Shown one piece after another: positions 55,391-63,358 of a stretch of 64,000 nt of DNA; the first letter of the stretch is position 1; the number at the start of each line of letters is the position of its first letter. The position numbers and the translations under genes are program-made. This stretch comes from Arenibacter sp. F26102 (GTDB lineage Bacteria; Bacteroidota; Bacteroidia; Flavobacteriales; Flavobacteriaceae). The DNA lies in contig NZ_JALKBC010000001.1 of the NCBI RefSeq assembly GCF_023015865.1, forward strand, positions 62,001 through 126,000, given 5' to 3'. A model generated the notes under the pieces. It was not told the origin of the DNA. It did not search any database and saw only the letters and a list, made by a program, of their open reading frames with translations.

Positions 55391-55612
55391 TTATTCTAAA
55401 TTATCTTCACCAACAAAATTAATTAGATCTTTTATTTGTTTTATTTCTTTAATTTTTTCTTGGGAAATACTTTTAGAAAAATTTTCATCAAAAAAAGCAA
55501 TTAATAAAAGACTAGCCATAGAGTCTATCTCTATATATGTTTCCGTATTAATATTTGTTTCTTCTAAAAGTAAAATCTCTTTAATTTCTTCTAAAAAATG
55601 TTTCTTTTCCAT
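55391..55612 (-). CDS. Acyl carrier protein of the pse operon
   Basis: 73 residues, small and acidic, as expected for an ACP. The phosphopantetheine Ser is in EIDSMASLLL (Ser31, the DSL-type motif as DSM), followed by helix II and III. It is not the housekeeping acpP: the sequence is atypical (FLEEIKEILLLEETNINTET) and it is embedded between a KASIII-like gene (8 bp gap) and pseH (no gap). It probably carries the acyl group made by the KASIII enzyme. Confidence 0.85.
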   Translation of the reverse strand: MEKKHFLEEIKEILLLEETNINTETYIEIDSMASLLLIAFFDENFSKSISQEKIKEIKQIKDLINFVGEDNLE

Positions 55613-55620
55613 ATTTACCT

Positions 55621-56619
55621 TTATATTTCAATAATAGTTGCTCCCCACGATAATCCAACTCCAAATCCAGCGAGTAAAACTTTGTTTCCTTTTTTTATCT
55701 TCTCATTTTCTAGGGCTTGATGTAGAGCTATTGGTATAGTAGATGATACTGTATTTCCTGTTTTTTCTAAATCAATGTGAAATTTTTCTAAAGGAATTCC
55801 TATTTTTCTGCGCAAATAATTCAGCATAAATTTATTAGCCTGATGAAAAACAAAATAATCTACATCCTCTTTTTTTAATTTATTGGCCTTTAAAGTGTCA
55901 GATATTAATTTAGGGATATTGTTAATGGTAAAATTAAAAATTTCTGGACCATTCATATAAATGCAATTATCTGTAAATTGATTACCGTCGCCATAATTTT
56001 TAATTTCTGCCTTTTCATCGAATTCGTTTTTACCTCCACCATTTTTAATGATCAATTTATCGAATCCGGATCCATCCGACCCCAAATTGAACTGCCCTAA
56101 TTTGTCTTTTTCGTCTTTTGTTATTATTGTTGCTGTTGCCGCATCTCCAAATATAGATCTGTTGCCTTTGTCTTTTTTATGGATATATTTAGTGTATGTA
56201 TCTGCAGTTACAAAAAGAATTTTAGAAGCAATGCTAGCCTCTAGGAAGCCTTTACACATTGCTAATCCATAAACATAACCCGAACATCCGAGGTTGAAAT
56301 CCAAAGCACCTATAGAGCTAGGAAGCCCCAGACGATCTTGTAGAATACATGCGCCTGTTGGAAGAATATAGTCTGGAGTTTGCGTACAAAGTATTATAAA
56401 ATCAATATCATTGGTCCCTGATCTTTCAATTACATTTAAAGAGGCTTTATAGGCCAAATCCAAACTTGTTTCTTTTTCTCCTGCAATATGGCGTGATTTG
56501 ATTCCGACTTTATCTTCTATCTTGTTTATATCAAAATCTGGAAAAATTTCTTTTAATGCTGCGGAATCCAATTTCCCTTCTGGAAGATAATATGCTATGT
56601 TTTCGATTTTAGCCCCCAT
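55621..56619 (-). CDS. KASIII-like 3-oxoacyl-ACP synthase of the pse operon
   Basis: 332 residues, the usual length of FabH enzymes. The complete catalytic triad is visible: Cys112 in NLGCSGYVYGLA, His259 in VFHQANKFMLNYLR and Asn289 in TGNTVSSTIPIAL. FabH-type enzymes condense an acyl-CoA with malonyl-ACP, so this one could make acetoacetyl-ACP or a related acyl-ACP. It starts 1 bp after the pseG stop and is followed 8 bp later by its ACP. It is one of only two genes of this operon that do not belong to the classical pse pathway. No ketoreductase gene is in the window. Confidence 0.9.
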   Translation of the reverse strand: MGAKIENIAYYLPEGKLDSAALKEIFPDFDINKIEDKVGIKSRHIAGEKETSLDLAYKASLNVIERSGTNDIDFIILCTQTPDYILPTGACILQDRLGLPSSIGALDFNLGCSGYVYGLAMCKGFLEASIASKILFVTADTYTKYIHKKDKGNRSIFGDAATATIITKDEKDKLGQFNLGSDGSGFDKLIIKNGGGKNEFDEKAEIKNYGDGNQFTDNCIYMNGPEIFNFTINNIPKLISDTLKANKLKKEDVDYFVFHQANKFMLNYLRRKIGIPLEKFHIDLEKTGNTVSSTIPIALHQALENEKIKKGNKVLLAGFGVGLSWGATIIEI

Positions 56620-56620
56620 T

Positions 56621-57628
56621 TTAACTTAATTTATTCATTAATTTTAAAAATCTCCTTTTTTGATTACCATCAATTAACATCCTTTGAGCTTCAATTTGAT
56701 TTTTTATGTCATTTGCTGAAACATTTATTAGATGATTTTTTAGAAAATCAAATTGATATTTATTAAAATCACCTAACCCTTTAAAAACGGCTCTTCTTTC
56801 AAATTCGTAATAAGCCATCCTTTGATTTTCCACATAATAACCCGATACTAGGTACATATTGACCGATATCAATTCAAGCAAAATAGTACTTGTAGGTGCT
56901 ACTGCAAAATTACATGTATCCATTAAGGTATGTAAACTTTTTTCATTTAAATTTTTGAATATCTTAACTTTAGAATTTTTCTTTTCTACTTCGAATATTT
57001 CCGGGTATTTGTATGCACCTCCAACAACAAGGTTAATTTTTTTGATTTCAGGAATATTCAATAATTCAAGCATAATTTTATATGTAAAATTATTTTTATC
57101 AGCTCCACCAAAGCAAACAAATACATTACTTAAAGATTTAATATCTCGATTTCCTAAAGATACCTTTAGAAAAGACGGTCTTAATATGGCATAGTCAGTT
57201 CCTAAAGCAAACTTAGTGTATTTTTCTTTTTTGTACTGAACGTCCGTTATATGGGGCGAATGGTTTACAACCAAATCTGCATACATATGTTCATTTGCCA
57301 AGTCGTCTACGTATATTAAAATATAACCCAACTCTTTAATTTTTTTTTGATAGGCACTCACAAATTGATATCCGTCAGCGATAAGAATATACTCCTCAGG
57401 TGGAAAATTTTCAAAAACCCAAATCGGTTCTCTATTTATGTTTACATGATTTGGAATTGTTTTTACCTTGTAATTAAGAGGGATGACATCTAAAAGAGTA
57501 TCTTTTTTAGTTAAAAAAACAAAATCATATTCATCTTTATACATTTCAACCAATGCAAATAATCGATACAGATGCCCTAATCCAATTTCAGAATTTCCAT
57601 CTGCCCTAAAGATTATTTTCTTTTTCAT
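56621..57628 (-). CDS. pseG: UDP-2,4-diacylamido-trideoxy-L-altrose hydrolase
   Basis: 335 residues with a GT-B-like fold. The N-terminus IIFRADGNSEIGLGHLYRL includes the conserved GxGHxxR motif whose His (His19) is catalytic in Campylobacter PseG. The C-terminal domain has CFGGADKNNFTYKIMLELL and NFAVAPTSTILLELISVNMY. It removes UDP from the bis-acylated L-altrose intermediate. It overlaps pseF by 23 bp and lies 1 bp before the KASIII-like gene. Cytoplasmic. Confidence 0.9.
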   Translation of the reverse strand: MKKKIIFRADGNSEIGLGHLYRLFALVEMYKDEYDFVFLTKKDTLLDVIPLNYKVKTIPNHVNINREPIWVFENFPPEEYILIADGYQFVSAYQKKIKELGYILIYVDDLANEHMYADLVVNHSPHITDVQYKKEKYTKFALGTDYAILRPSFLKVSLGNRDIKSLSNVFVCFGGADKNNFTYKIMLELLNIPEIKKINLVVGGAYKYPEIFEVEKKNSKVKIFKNLNEKSLHTLMDTCNFAVAPTSTILLELISVNMYLVSGYYVENQRMAYYEFERRAVFKGLGDFNKYQFDFLKNHLINVSANDIKNQIEAQRMLIDGNQKRRFLKLMNKLS

Positions 57629-58316
57629 TGAGCAACATTTTATATTTAATCTCAGCTAACTTCCAGTCGGTTTCTGTATCTATATCTTGTGCATGAAGTT
57701 GAGATATGGTAACAGCGCCGGAATTATTTGTAAGTATTTTTTTTTCTTCTAAAAATGCTTTTGATTTTATCCAGTAAAATTGCCCTGAATCATGAAATCT
57801 AGGTTCTAAATCTTGCGATCGAGTATTAAGATGTTCCTTCCAAATCATTTCAACTTTATCATTCTTGATTTGTAGACAACGTTGAATAGGAAAAGAAAAT
57901 TCCAAAACCGGAAAAACGGTATCAAAATTACGTTCAGTATCTATTAGTAAATTATATGCTTCGATAATTTTTTCTGACGTAACAAAAGGTGCCGTTGGTA
58001 AAATACAGCAAACATTGTCGAAGTTTAAACCTTGTATTGAATAGGTTTTTAAAACCTCTCCTATCACATCTGCTAATACTGCAAAATCGTTTGAATTTTC
58101 TGAACTGCGAATAAAAGGTATTTTCGCACCATATTGAGAGGCGATTTCAGCAATTTCCTCATCGTCGGTTGATACCATAACCTCCTCAAAAAGATTACTT
58201 TTTAAAGCGGCCTCGATAGAGTAAGCAATTATTGGTTTTCCCAAGAAAGGTTTAATGTTTTTTTGTGGGATACGCTTACTACCTCCTCGCGCTGGTATAA
58301 TTGCTAGATTAGCCAT
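57606..58316 (-). CDS. pseF: CMP-pseudaminic acid synthetase
   Basis: 236 residues. The cytidylyltransferase motif LAIIPARGGSKRIPQKNIK is at the N-terminus, followed by VSTDDEEIAEIASQYGAKIPF and ILPTAPFVTSEKI. The PseF subtype is supported by the position between pseC (8-bp overlap) and pseG (23-bp overlap). It uses CTP to give CMP-pseudaminic acid, the donor for a transferase. Confidence 0.92.
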   Translation of the reverse strand: MANLAIIPARGGSKRIPQKNIKPFLGKPIIAYSIEAALKSNLFEEVMVSTDDEEIAEIASQYGAKIPFIRSSENSNDFAVLADVIGEVLKTYSIQGLNFDNVCCILPTAPFVTSEKIIEAYNLLIDTERNFDTVFPVLEFSFPIQRCLQIKNDKVEMIWKEHLNTRSQDLEPRFHDSGQFYWIKSKAFLEEKKILTNNSGAVTISQLHAQDIDTETDWKLAEIKYKMLLNEKENNL

Positions 58317-59454
58317 TAATGAATGCTAGTGTTTTCTTTATTGCATATTCTTGTTCCTCATCTGTCAAGCTTGGATACATTGGTAAACTAATACATTTAG
58401 AGTAATAATTTTCGGAGTTGTCTAAAACGGCACTACCATAACCGATTTCCTTATAATATGGTAAAGAGTATACTGGAATATAATGTATCTGAGCAAAAAT
58501 ATTTTGGGTTCTTAGGAAGTCGTATAATCCTTTTCTATCCCCAACTTCTATAACGAATAAATGATGGGCATTGTAAGTTCCTTTGGGTAAATGTTGATAT
58601 TTAATTGTTCCGTCAAAAGCACTTTTATAGGCTTCAGCAATCTCGTTTCTTCTTTTGACCCCAGCATCATTTTTAGAGAGCTGGCTAATACCTAAAGCGG
58701 ATTGAATATCAGTTAATCTATAATTGAACCCCAGTTCTTGCATTTCGTAATACCAACCACCATGGTCCTCCTGCATGTTTTCCTTGGTAATTCCATGAGT
58801 TCGAAGCAATGACACCTTCTTATACAGCACTTCAGAGTTAGTGGTTACCATACCACCTTCCCCGCATGCTATATGTTTTACGGGGTGGAAAGAAAACACT
58901 GCTAAATCCGCGTAGTTTCCGTTACCACACTTTTGCTGCTTACCTTTTAAATCTGTAAAATACCCCCCTGGAGCGTGCGCAGCATCTTCAATGAGCCATA
59001 GGTCATGTTCGTCGGCTAAATTGCGAAATTCTTCAAGATTCACAGGTAAGCCTGCAAAATCAACCGGAATAATTCCTTTAAAGAAGCCTTTTGGTTTACT
59101 CTCAATAAGATTTTTGGTGCTTTCCAAAGATATTAGATAGGTGTCGGGGTCAATGTCTGCAAACCAAACTTCACCCCCGGCGTACCTTACGCAATTGGCA
59201 GAAGCTGCAAATGTTATTGGTGTTGTGATTACACGTTCTCCTGGTTTTATACCCAAGGCCAAAATAGCAAGATGTAACCCAGACGTGGCATTATTGACGG
59301 CCACAGCATATTTTGCCCCAACATATTCGGCGAACTTATCTTCAAACTCCTTTACCTTTGGGCCCTGCGTTAAAAAATCTGCAGTAAGCGTTTTTATTAC
59401 AGCATCAATATCATCCTGCTCAATGTTCTGTTTTCCGTAGGGTATAGATTGCAT
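58309..59454 (-). CDS. pseC: UDP-4-keto-6-deoxy-N-acetyl-L-altrosamine 4-aminotransferase
   Basis: 381 residues. It is a PLP-dependent DegT/DnrJ/EryC1-family aminotransferase with SFHPVKHIACGEGGMV (the Lys after the VKH-type motif binds PLP) and IEDAAHAPGGYF. The start MQSIPYGKQNIEQDDIDAV is typical of PseC. It converts the 4-keto sugar made by PseB to the 4-amino form, using glutamate. Its ATG overlaps the pseB stop by one base (TAATG), so the two are translationally coupled; pseF overlaps its end by 8 bp. Confidence 0.94.
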   Translation of the reverse strand: MQSIPYGKQNIEQDDIDAVIKTLTADFLTQGPKVKEFEDKFAEYVGAKYAVAVNNATSGLHLAILALGIKPGERVITTPITFAASANCVRYAGGEVWFADIDPDTYLISLESTKNLIESKPKGFFKGIIPVDFAGLPVNLEEFRNLADEHDLWLIEDAAHAPGGYFTDLKGKQQKCGNGNYADLAVFSFHPVKHIACGEGGMVTTNSEVLYKKVSLLRTHGITKENMQEDHGGWYYEMQELGFNYRLTDIQSALGISQLSKNDAGVKRRNEIAEAYKSAFDGTIKYQHLPKGTYNAHHLFVIEVGDRKGLYDFLRTQNIFAQIHYIPVYSLPYYKEIGYGSAVLDNSENYYSKCISLPMYPSLTDEEQEYAIKKTLAFING

Positions 59455-60467
59455 TATATAACGAAATTAGTATCTACATGTTCTTTTATTAAGCATCTTA
59501 AAGTTTCAACCGTTTCCCATTCTTCATTTTCACCCGAATTATAACTAAAATTTGATGGTACGGGTTTTGCATTAAATTCTTTTATAAATTCTTCCAATTT
59601 CCATTTGTGTGTGGAAGGTAATATTGTATAATATTTTCCAAGATCATAGGTGTAAAAAGAATCTGAAGGAGTAATCATTTCTTCATGAATTTTTTCTCCT
59701 GGCCTGATTCCTACTATTGGCTTTTTGCATTCAGGAGCAATTGCTTCGGCAACGTCCAAAATTCTGTAGGACGGTATTTTGGGAACATAAAGCTCTCCAC
59801 CCCAAGCATATTTCAAAGCATGCATTACCATGTCAACTCCTCCTTGAAGCGAAATGTTGAACCTGGTCATATTGGGATCTGTAATAGGCAAGGAACCCTC
59901 TTTTTTCTTATTAATGAAAAAAGGTATTACAGAACCATTGGATCCCATAACGTTGCCATAACGTACCACGGAAAAACGTATTGGACTGTCCCCTTTAATA
60001 TTGTTGGCTGCGACAAATAACTTATCTGAGGTCAATTTGGTGGCGCCATAAAGATTTATTGGAGCACAAGCCTTATCAGTTGATAACGCTACTACTCTTT
60101 CAACGTTCGTGGAAAAGCAAGCATCCACTACATTTTGGGCCCCGCCTATATTCGTTTTTATGCATTCCTCTGGATTATATTCAGCTAGATGAACGTGTTT
60201 CATAGCTGCGGCATGGATGACGTAATCTACACCTTTAAAGGCCCTAATTAATCTATCCCTATCCCTTACGTCACCAATAAAGAATCTTATTTGGGGAAAT
60301 TGGTCAATGGGAAATTCTTGAGCCATTTGAAATTGCTTTTGTTCGTCTCGCGAAAAGATGATGACTCTTCTAATTTCAGAGTGATTAGATAATATATGGC
60401 TTGTTAAAGCCTTTCCCAAGGAACCAGTTCCTCCAGTTATCAAAAGTGATTTACCTGTAAAATCCAT
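59454..60467 (-). CDS. pseB: UDP-N-acetylglucosamine 4,6-dehydratase (inverting)
   Basis: 337 residues. The SDR cofactor motif ITGGTGSLGKAL is near residues 10-21; the active-site region has STDKACAPINLYGATKLTSD (YxxxK and the Asp-Lys pair typical of the inverting PseB/FlaA1 subfamily). VIHAAAMKHVHLAEYNPEEC supports PseB. It performs 4,6-dehydration with 5-epimerisation, the first committed step to pseudaminic acid. It is the first gene of the pse block and lies 15 bp after the rfbD stop. Confidence 0.95.
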   Translation of the reverse strand: MDFTGKSLLITGGTGSLGKALTSHILSNHSEIRRVIIFSRDEQKQFQMAQEFPIDQFPQIRFFIGDVRDRDRLIRAFKGVDYVIHAAAMKHVHLAEYNPEECIKTNIGGAQNVVDACFSTNVERVVALSTDKACAPINLYGATKLTSDKLFVAANNIKGDSPIRFSVVRYGNVMGSNGSVIPFFINKKKEGSLPITDPNMTRFNISLQGGVDMVMHALKYAWGGELYVPKIPSYRILDVAEAIAPECKKPIVGIRPGEKIHEEMITPSDSFYTYDLGKYYTILPSTHKWKLEEFIKEFNAKPVPSNFSYNSGENEEWETVETLRCLIKEHVDTNFVI

Positions 60468-60482
60468 TATACACTTTGTTGT

Positions 60483-61280
60483 TTATTGTTTTAAAACGCT
60501 TATTTTAGGTCTCTTGGCAAAACTACGATAATTATTCTCCTTCACAATAGTTGTAGTATTTTTCAGTCCGTTGTCCTGCAATATGTTTTTGGCAAAACCA
60601 AACCAACTCATGGCTTTTCCGTCTGTAAAATGATAAATGCCATATTGTGGATTTGTATTTGAAATTAGTTCCAAAATGTATTTGGCCAAGTTTACTGCAT
60701 TAGTCGGGCAACCAACTTCACTATCTATTATGCGTAATTCCTCGCCCTTTTTAGCCATTTTCAAAATGGTCTTGTAAAAGTTGTGACCATGTGTTTTATG
60801 GTACAACCATGAGGTACGGACAATATAATACTTATCCAATATTTCCTGGATATACTTTTCTCCCTCCCATTTGGACATGCCATATGCGTTAATTGGGTTT
60901 GGTTGGTCATCAATCGTATATGGTGATCCTTTTTCTCCATCGAAAACATAATCGGTAGATATGTGGATCAAGGTAACATTATAATTTTCGCAGGCCAGTG
61001 CCAGATGCTTAACGGCTTCAGCGTTCACTTTAAAGGCGATTTGTGGGCTTTTCTCTGCTTTTTCTACATTGGTGTAGGCAGCGCAATTAATACAGTAGTC
61101 AAAATAGCCTATTTCAATGGTTTTCCACACTTTTTCAGTGTCTGTTATGTCCAGAGTTTGGGAATTGGCAAATACAAATTTCAACAGTGGATATTCCTTA
61201 GCTATGTCCTGAAGACTAAGACCTAGTTGCCCAGAAGACCCGGTAACCAAAATTCGTGTTATAGTTGAATCTCTTTCCAT
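60483..61280 (-). CDS. rfbD: dTDP-4-dehydrorhamnose reductase
   Basis: 265 residues from ATG 61280 (MERDSTITRILVTGSSGQLG); an in-frame start at 61337 would add 19 residues inside rfbC. The SDR motif GSSGQLG and YxxxK (YGMSKWEGE) are present, with HISTDYVFDGEKGSPY and RTSWLYHKTHGHNFYKTIL, all RfbD-typical. It performs the last step of dTDP-L-rhamnose synthesis. It overlaps rfbC by 22 bp; pseB follows 15 bp downstream, linking the rhamnose and pse modules in one transcript. Confidence 0.93.
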   Translation of the reverse strand: MERDSTITRILVTGSSGQLGLSLQDIAKEYPLLKFVFANSQTLDITDTEKVWKTIEIGYFDYCINCAAYTNVEKAEKSPQIAFKVNAEAVKHLALACENYNVTLIHISTDYVFDGEKGSPYTIDDQPNPINAYGMSKWEGEKYIQEILDKYYIVRTSWLYHKTHGHNFYKTILKMAKKGEELRIIDSEVGCPTNAVNLAKYILELISNTNPQYGIYHFTDGKAMSWFGFAKNILQDNGLKNTTTIVKENNYRSFAKRPKISVLKQ

Positions 61281-61804
61281 AGGGGTAATTCCAAATCTTT
61301 TGGCGATAATATTAGATTCATGTCGTCTTTTTCCCAATCAATATCTAAATCGGGGTCATTGTATTTAATACCGCTTTCAGCCTCTTTGTGGTAATGGGAA
61401 TCGCATTTATAGCTAAAAATAACATCTTCGGTCAAGGCCAAGAATCCATGCGCCATACCTTTAGGTATAAAAATAGATTTCTTGTTTTTCGAGGATAATT
61501 TTAATTTAAAATGCTGGCCGAATGTGCTGCTTTCTTTGCGCATATCTACTACTACATCCAAAACGTCACCTTTCAACACCTGCACCAATTTACTTTGGGC
61601 GTTTTTTCCGGTTTGAAAATGCAAGCCGCGTAATACTCCTTTTTTGGAAACTGAAATATTATCTTGAACAAAATTTATGGACTCGCCAATGGCTTGCTCT
61701 AAATTGGTTTTATGATAGGATTCAAAAAATAACCCTCTCTCATCCACATGAATCTTGGGCTCTAAAATAAAACAGCCTTCTAGCCTAGTCTTTGTAATTT
61801 TCAA
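61259..61804 (-). CDS. rfbC: dTDP-4-dehydrorhamnose 3,5-epimerase
   Basis: 181 residues, a cupin of standard length. The catalytic His is in VLRGLHFQTGKNAQSKLV, and GDVLDVVVDMRKESSTFG, IPKGMAHGFLALTEDV and SGIKYNDPDLDIDW follow, all RfbC signatures. It epimerises C3 and C5 of the dTDP-4-keto-sugar. It overlaps rfbD by 22 bp; a 177-bp gap with imperfect direct repeats separates it from rfbA. Confidence 0.95.
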   Translation of the reverse strand: MKITKTRLEGCFILEPKIHVDERGLFFESYHKTNLEQAIGESINFVQDNISVSKKGVLRGLHFQTGKNAQSKLVQVLKGDVLDVVVDMRKESSTFGQHFKLKLSSKNKKSIFIPKGMAHGFLALTEDVIFSYKCDSHYHKEAESGIKYNDPDLDIDWEKDDMNLILSPKDLELPLWKEIQL

Positions 61805-61815
61805 TGTTTCTAATA

Positions 61816-61977
61816 TTATCTTGTTGTTCAGTTATCTTTTGATGATATTAATGGGTATCATTTTAACTCATTCATAACAGCGTAACTTCAACCCCAGGTT
61901 ATCTTGTTATTCAGTTATCTAGCGATCTTTCGATGATGTTAACGAGTTTCATTTTAACATCTTCACAGCTACGTAAC
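61816..61977. repeat. Imperfect direct repeat between rfbA and rfbC
   Basis: Two copies of a 71- to 79-bp unit, 61816-61886 and 61899-61977, each starting TTATCTTGTT then TTCAGTTATC, with shared CGATGATG-like and TCATTTTAAC blocks and ending CGTAAC. The period is 83 bp. The function is unknown; it is probably a local duplication. Confidence 0.7.
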
Positions 61978-61981
61978 ATCA

Positions 61982-62869
61982 TCACTTCATCACGACCCCA
62001 CCAAATTGGTCTATAAGTAGCCCTAATAAATATTTGCCATAACCACTTTTTAATAGGGGTTTTGCTAATTCCCGCAGTTGATCTTTTGAAATATACCCCA
62101 TGGTATAAGCTACTTCTTCGATAGATCCTATTTTTAGCCCCTGTCTGTCCTCTATGACCTCAACGAATTGGGAGGCCTGCATAAGGGAGGCGAAGGTCCC
62201 TGTATCCAGCCAAGCCGTTCCCCGATCTAAAATGCTCACTTGTAACTTGCCCTGTTCCAAATAGGCCTTATTGATATCGGTTATTTCCAGTTCCCCTCTT
62301 TTGCTGGGTTTTATTTTTTTGGCGATAGCAATTACATCGTTATCGTAAAAATATATGCCAGGTACAGCATAATTGGATTTTGGATTGGTCGGTTTTTCCT
62401 CGATACTTATGGCTTTTCCTTCCTCATTAAATACCACCACTCCATAACGTTCAGGGTCCTGAACATGGTAGCCGTAAATAATACCCCCATCCGGGTCGTT
62501 ATTGGCCTGCAATAATGTTGCTAGTCCGGAACCGTAGAAAATATTATCACCTAAAATCAAAGCAACTTTATCGGTTCCAATAAAATCTTCCCCAATGATA
62601 AAAGCCTCTGCCAATCCATTTGGATTCTCTTGGGAAGCAAATTTAAAAATACAGCCCAATTGGGAACCGTCACCCAAAAGGGTTTTAAATTGGACCTGGT
62701 CCTGAGGAGTGGTTATTATCAAAATTTCCTGAATACCCGCCGACATTAAGGTTGCCAGCGGGTAGTAGATCATTGGCTTATCATAGATGGGCATCAATTG
62801 TTTGCTCATCGCCAAAGTGATGGGGTATAATCTTGTTCCGGATCCTCCTGCCAATATGATGCCTTTCAT
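61982..62869 (-). CDS. rfbA: Glucose-1-phosphate thymidylyltransferase
   Basis: 295 residues. The nucleotidyltransferase motif is [20 protein letters not shown], followed by [26 protein letters not shown], and [20 protein letters not shown], all RfbA-typical. It makes dTDP-glucose from glucose-1-phosphate and dTTP, the first step of dTDP-rhamnose synthesis; the product often inhibits the enzyme. The broken DUF559 gene lies between it and rfbB. Confidence 0.96.
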   Translation of the reverse strand: MKGIILAGGSGTRLYPITLAMSKQLMPIYDKPMIYYPLATLMSAGIQEILIITTPQDQVQFKTLLGDGSQLGCIFKFASQENPNGLAEAFIIGEDFIGTDKVALILGDNIFYGSGLATLLQANNDPDGGIIYGYHVQDPERYGVVVFNEEGKAISIEEKPTNPKSNYAVPGIYFYDNDVIAIAKKIKPSKRGELEITDINKAYLEQGKLQVSILDRGTAWLDTGTFASLMQASQFVEVIEDRQGLKIGSIEEVAYTMGYISKDQLRELAKPLLKSGYGKYLLGLLIDQFGGVVMK

Positions 62870-62913
62870 TTTTTTGATATCTAGTTATGTTGTAATATTT
62901 ATTGCAAATTATT

Positions 62914-62929
62914 CCCCCTTTGAAGGGGG
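62914..62929. repeat. C5/G5 palindrome, left flank of the DUF559 gene
   Basis: CCCCCTTTGAAGGGGG, a 16-bp inverted repeat with one unpaired central step. It is followed by TCAGGGGGATG, which adds a third G block. It nearly matches the palindrome on the other side of the DUF559 gene. Confidence 0.65.
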
Positions 62930-62947
62930 TCAGGGGGATGTTATGCC

Positions 62948-63319
62948 TCAACAATTATTATTTAAATTGTCTATTTTATCCTTCAATACTGGTAAAACAC
63001 TAAAAATTTGTTGTTTTATGTCATTATCGGAAATCCTGAGAAAAGTTACGCCATATTGTTCTATTTCAACTTGTCTTCTTTTGTCATACTGTTGTTTGTA
63101 GTCATGACTATTTCCATCAATTTCAATGGCCAACTTGATCTCATGAGAATAAAAATCGACAATATAATTTAACATCGGGACTTATCGGTGAAATTCTATC
63201 CCCAATGCTTTACGTTTAATTTGGTTCCATAACAATATTTCAGTCAGCGTACTATTTTTTCTTAGTTCTCTGGCGTATGCTTTAAGCTTTGGGTTATATG
63301 GTATTATTCTGTTTTTCAA
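62948..63319 (-). pseudogene. DUF559 endonuclease-domain gene with an in-frame stop
   Basis: The frame reads from TTG at 63319 (KNRIIPYNPKLKAYAREL, TLTEILLWNQIK, ALGIEFHR), then a TAA at 63182-63184, then VPMLNYIVDFYSHEIKLAIE and IDGNSHDYKQQYDKRR to the stop at 62948. Family members read FHRQxPxxNYIVDF here, so the TAA most likely replaces a CAA (Gln), a single C-to-T change. DUF559 proteins are small PD-(D/E)xK-like nucleases related to Vsr. It is not functional as one protein unless read through; an ATG at 63175 could give only the C-terminal part. It lies between two C5/G5 hairpins and breaks the rfbB-rfbA order. Confidence 0.85.
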
Positions 63320-63337
63320 ATAGTAAACTCTTTACAT

Positions 63338-63353
63338 CCCCCTTCGAAGGGGG
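63338..63353. repeat. C5/G5 palindrome, right flank of the DUF559 gene
   Basis: CCCCCTTCGAAGGGGG, a perfect 16-bp palindrome, 18 bp from the TTG start of the broken gene and 5 bp from the rfbB stop. The partner palindrome is at 62914-62929. Confidence 0.7.
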
Positions 63354-63358
63354 AATTG

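Larger units (their letters stand above)
62870..63358. other. Insertion-like block between rfbB and rfbA
   Basis: This 489-bp block holds a broken DUF559 gene on the minus strand and two C5/G5 hairpins at 62914-62929 and 63338-63353. Together they look like one unit placed inside an otherwise continuous rfb operon. Confidence 0.55.

Noticed and set aside
53779-60467. Legionaminic or neuraminic acid pathway instead of pseudaminic acid
   Set aside because: PseB has inverting-dehydratase features, PseG and PseI carry Pse-type motifs, and no NeuC/LegG epimerase is present.
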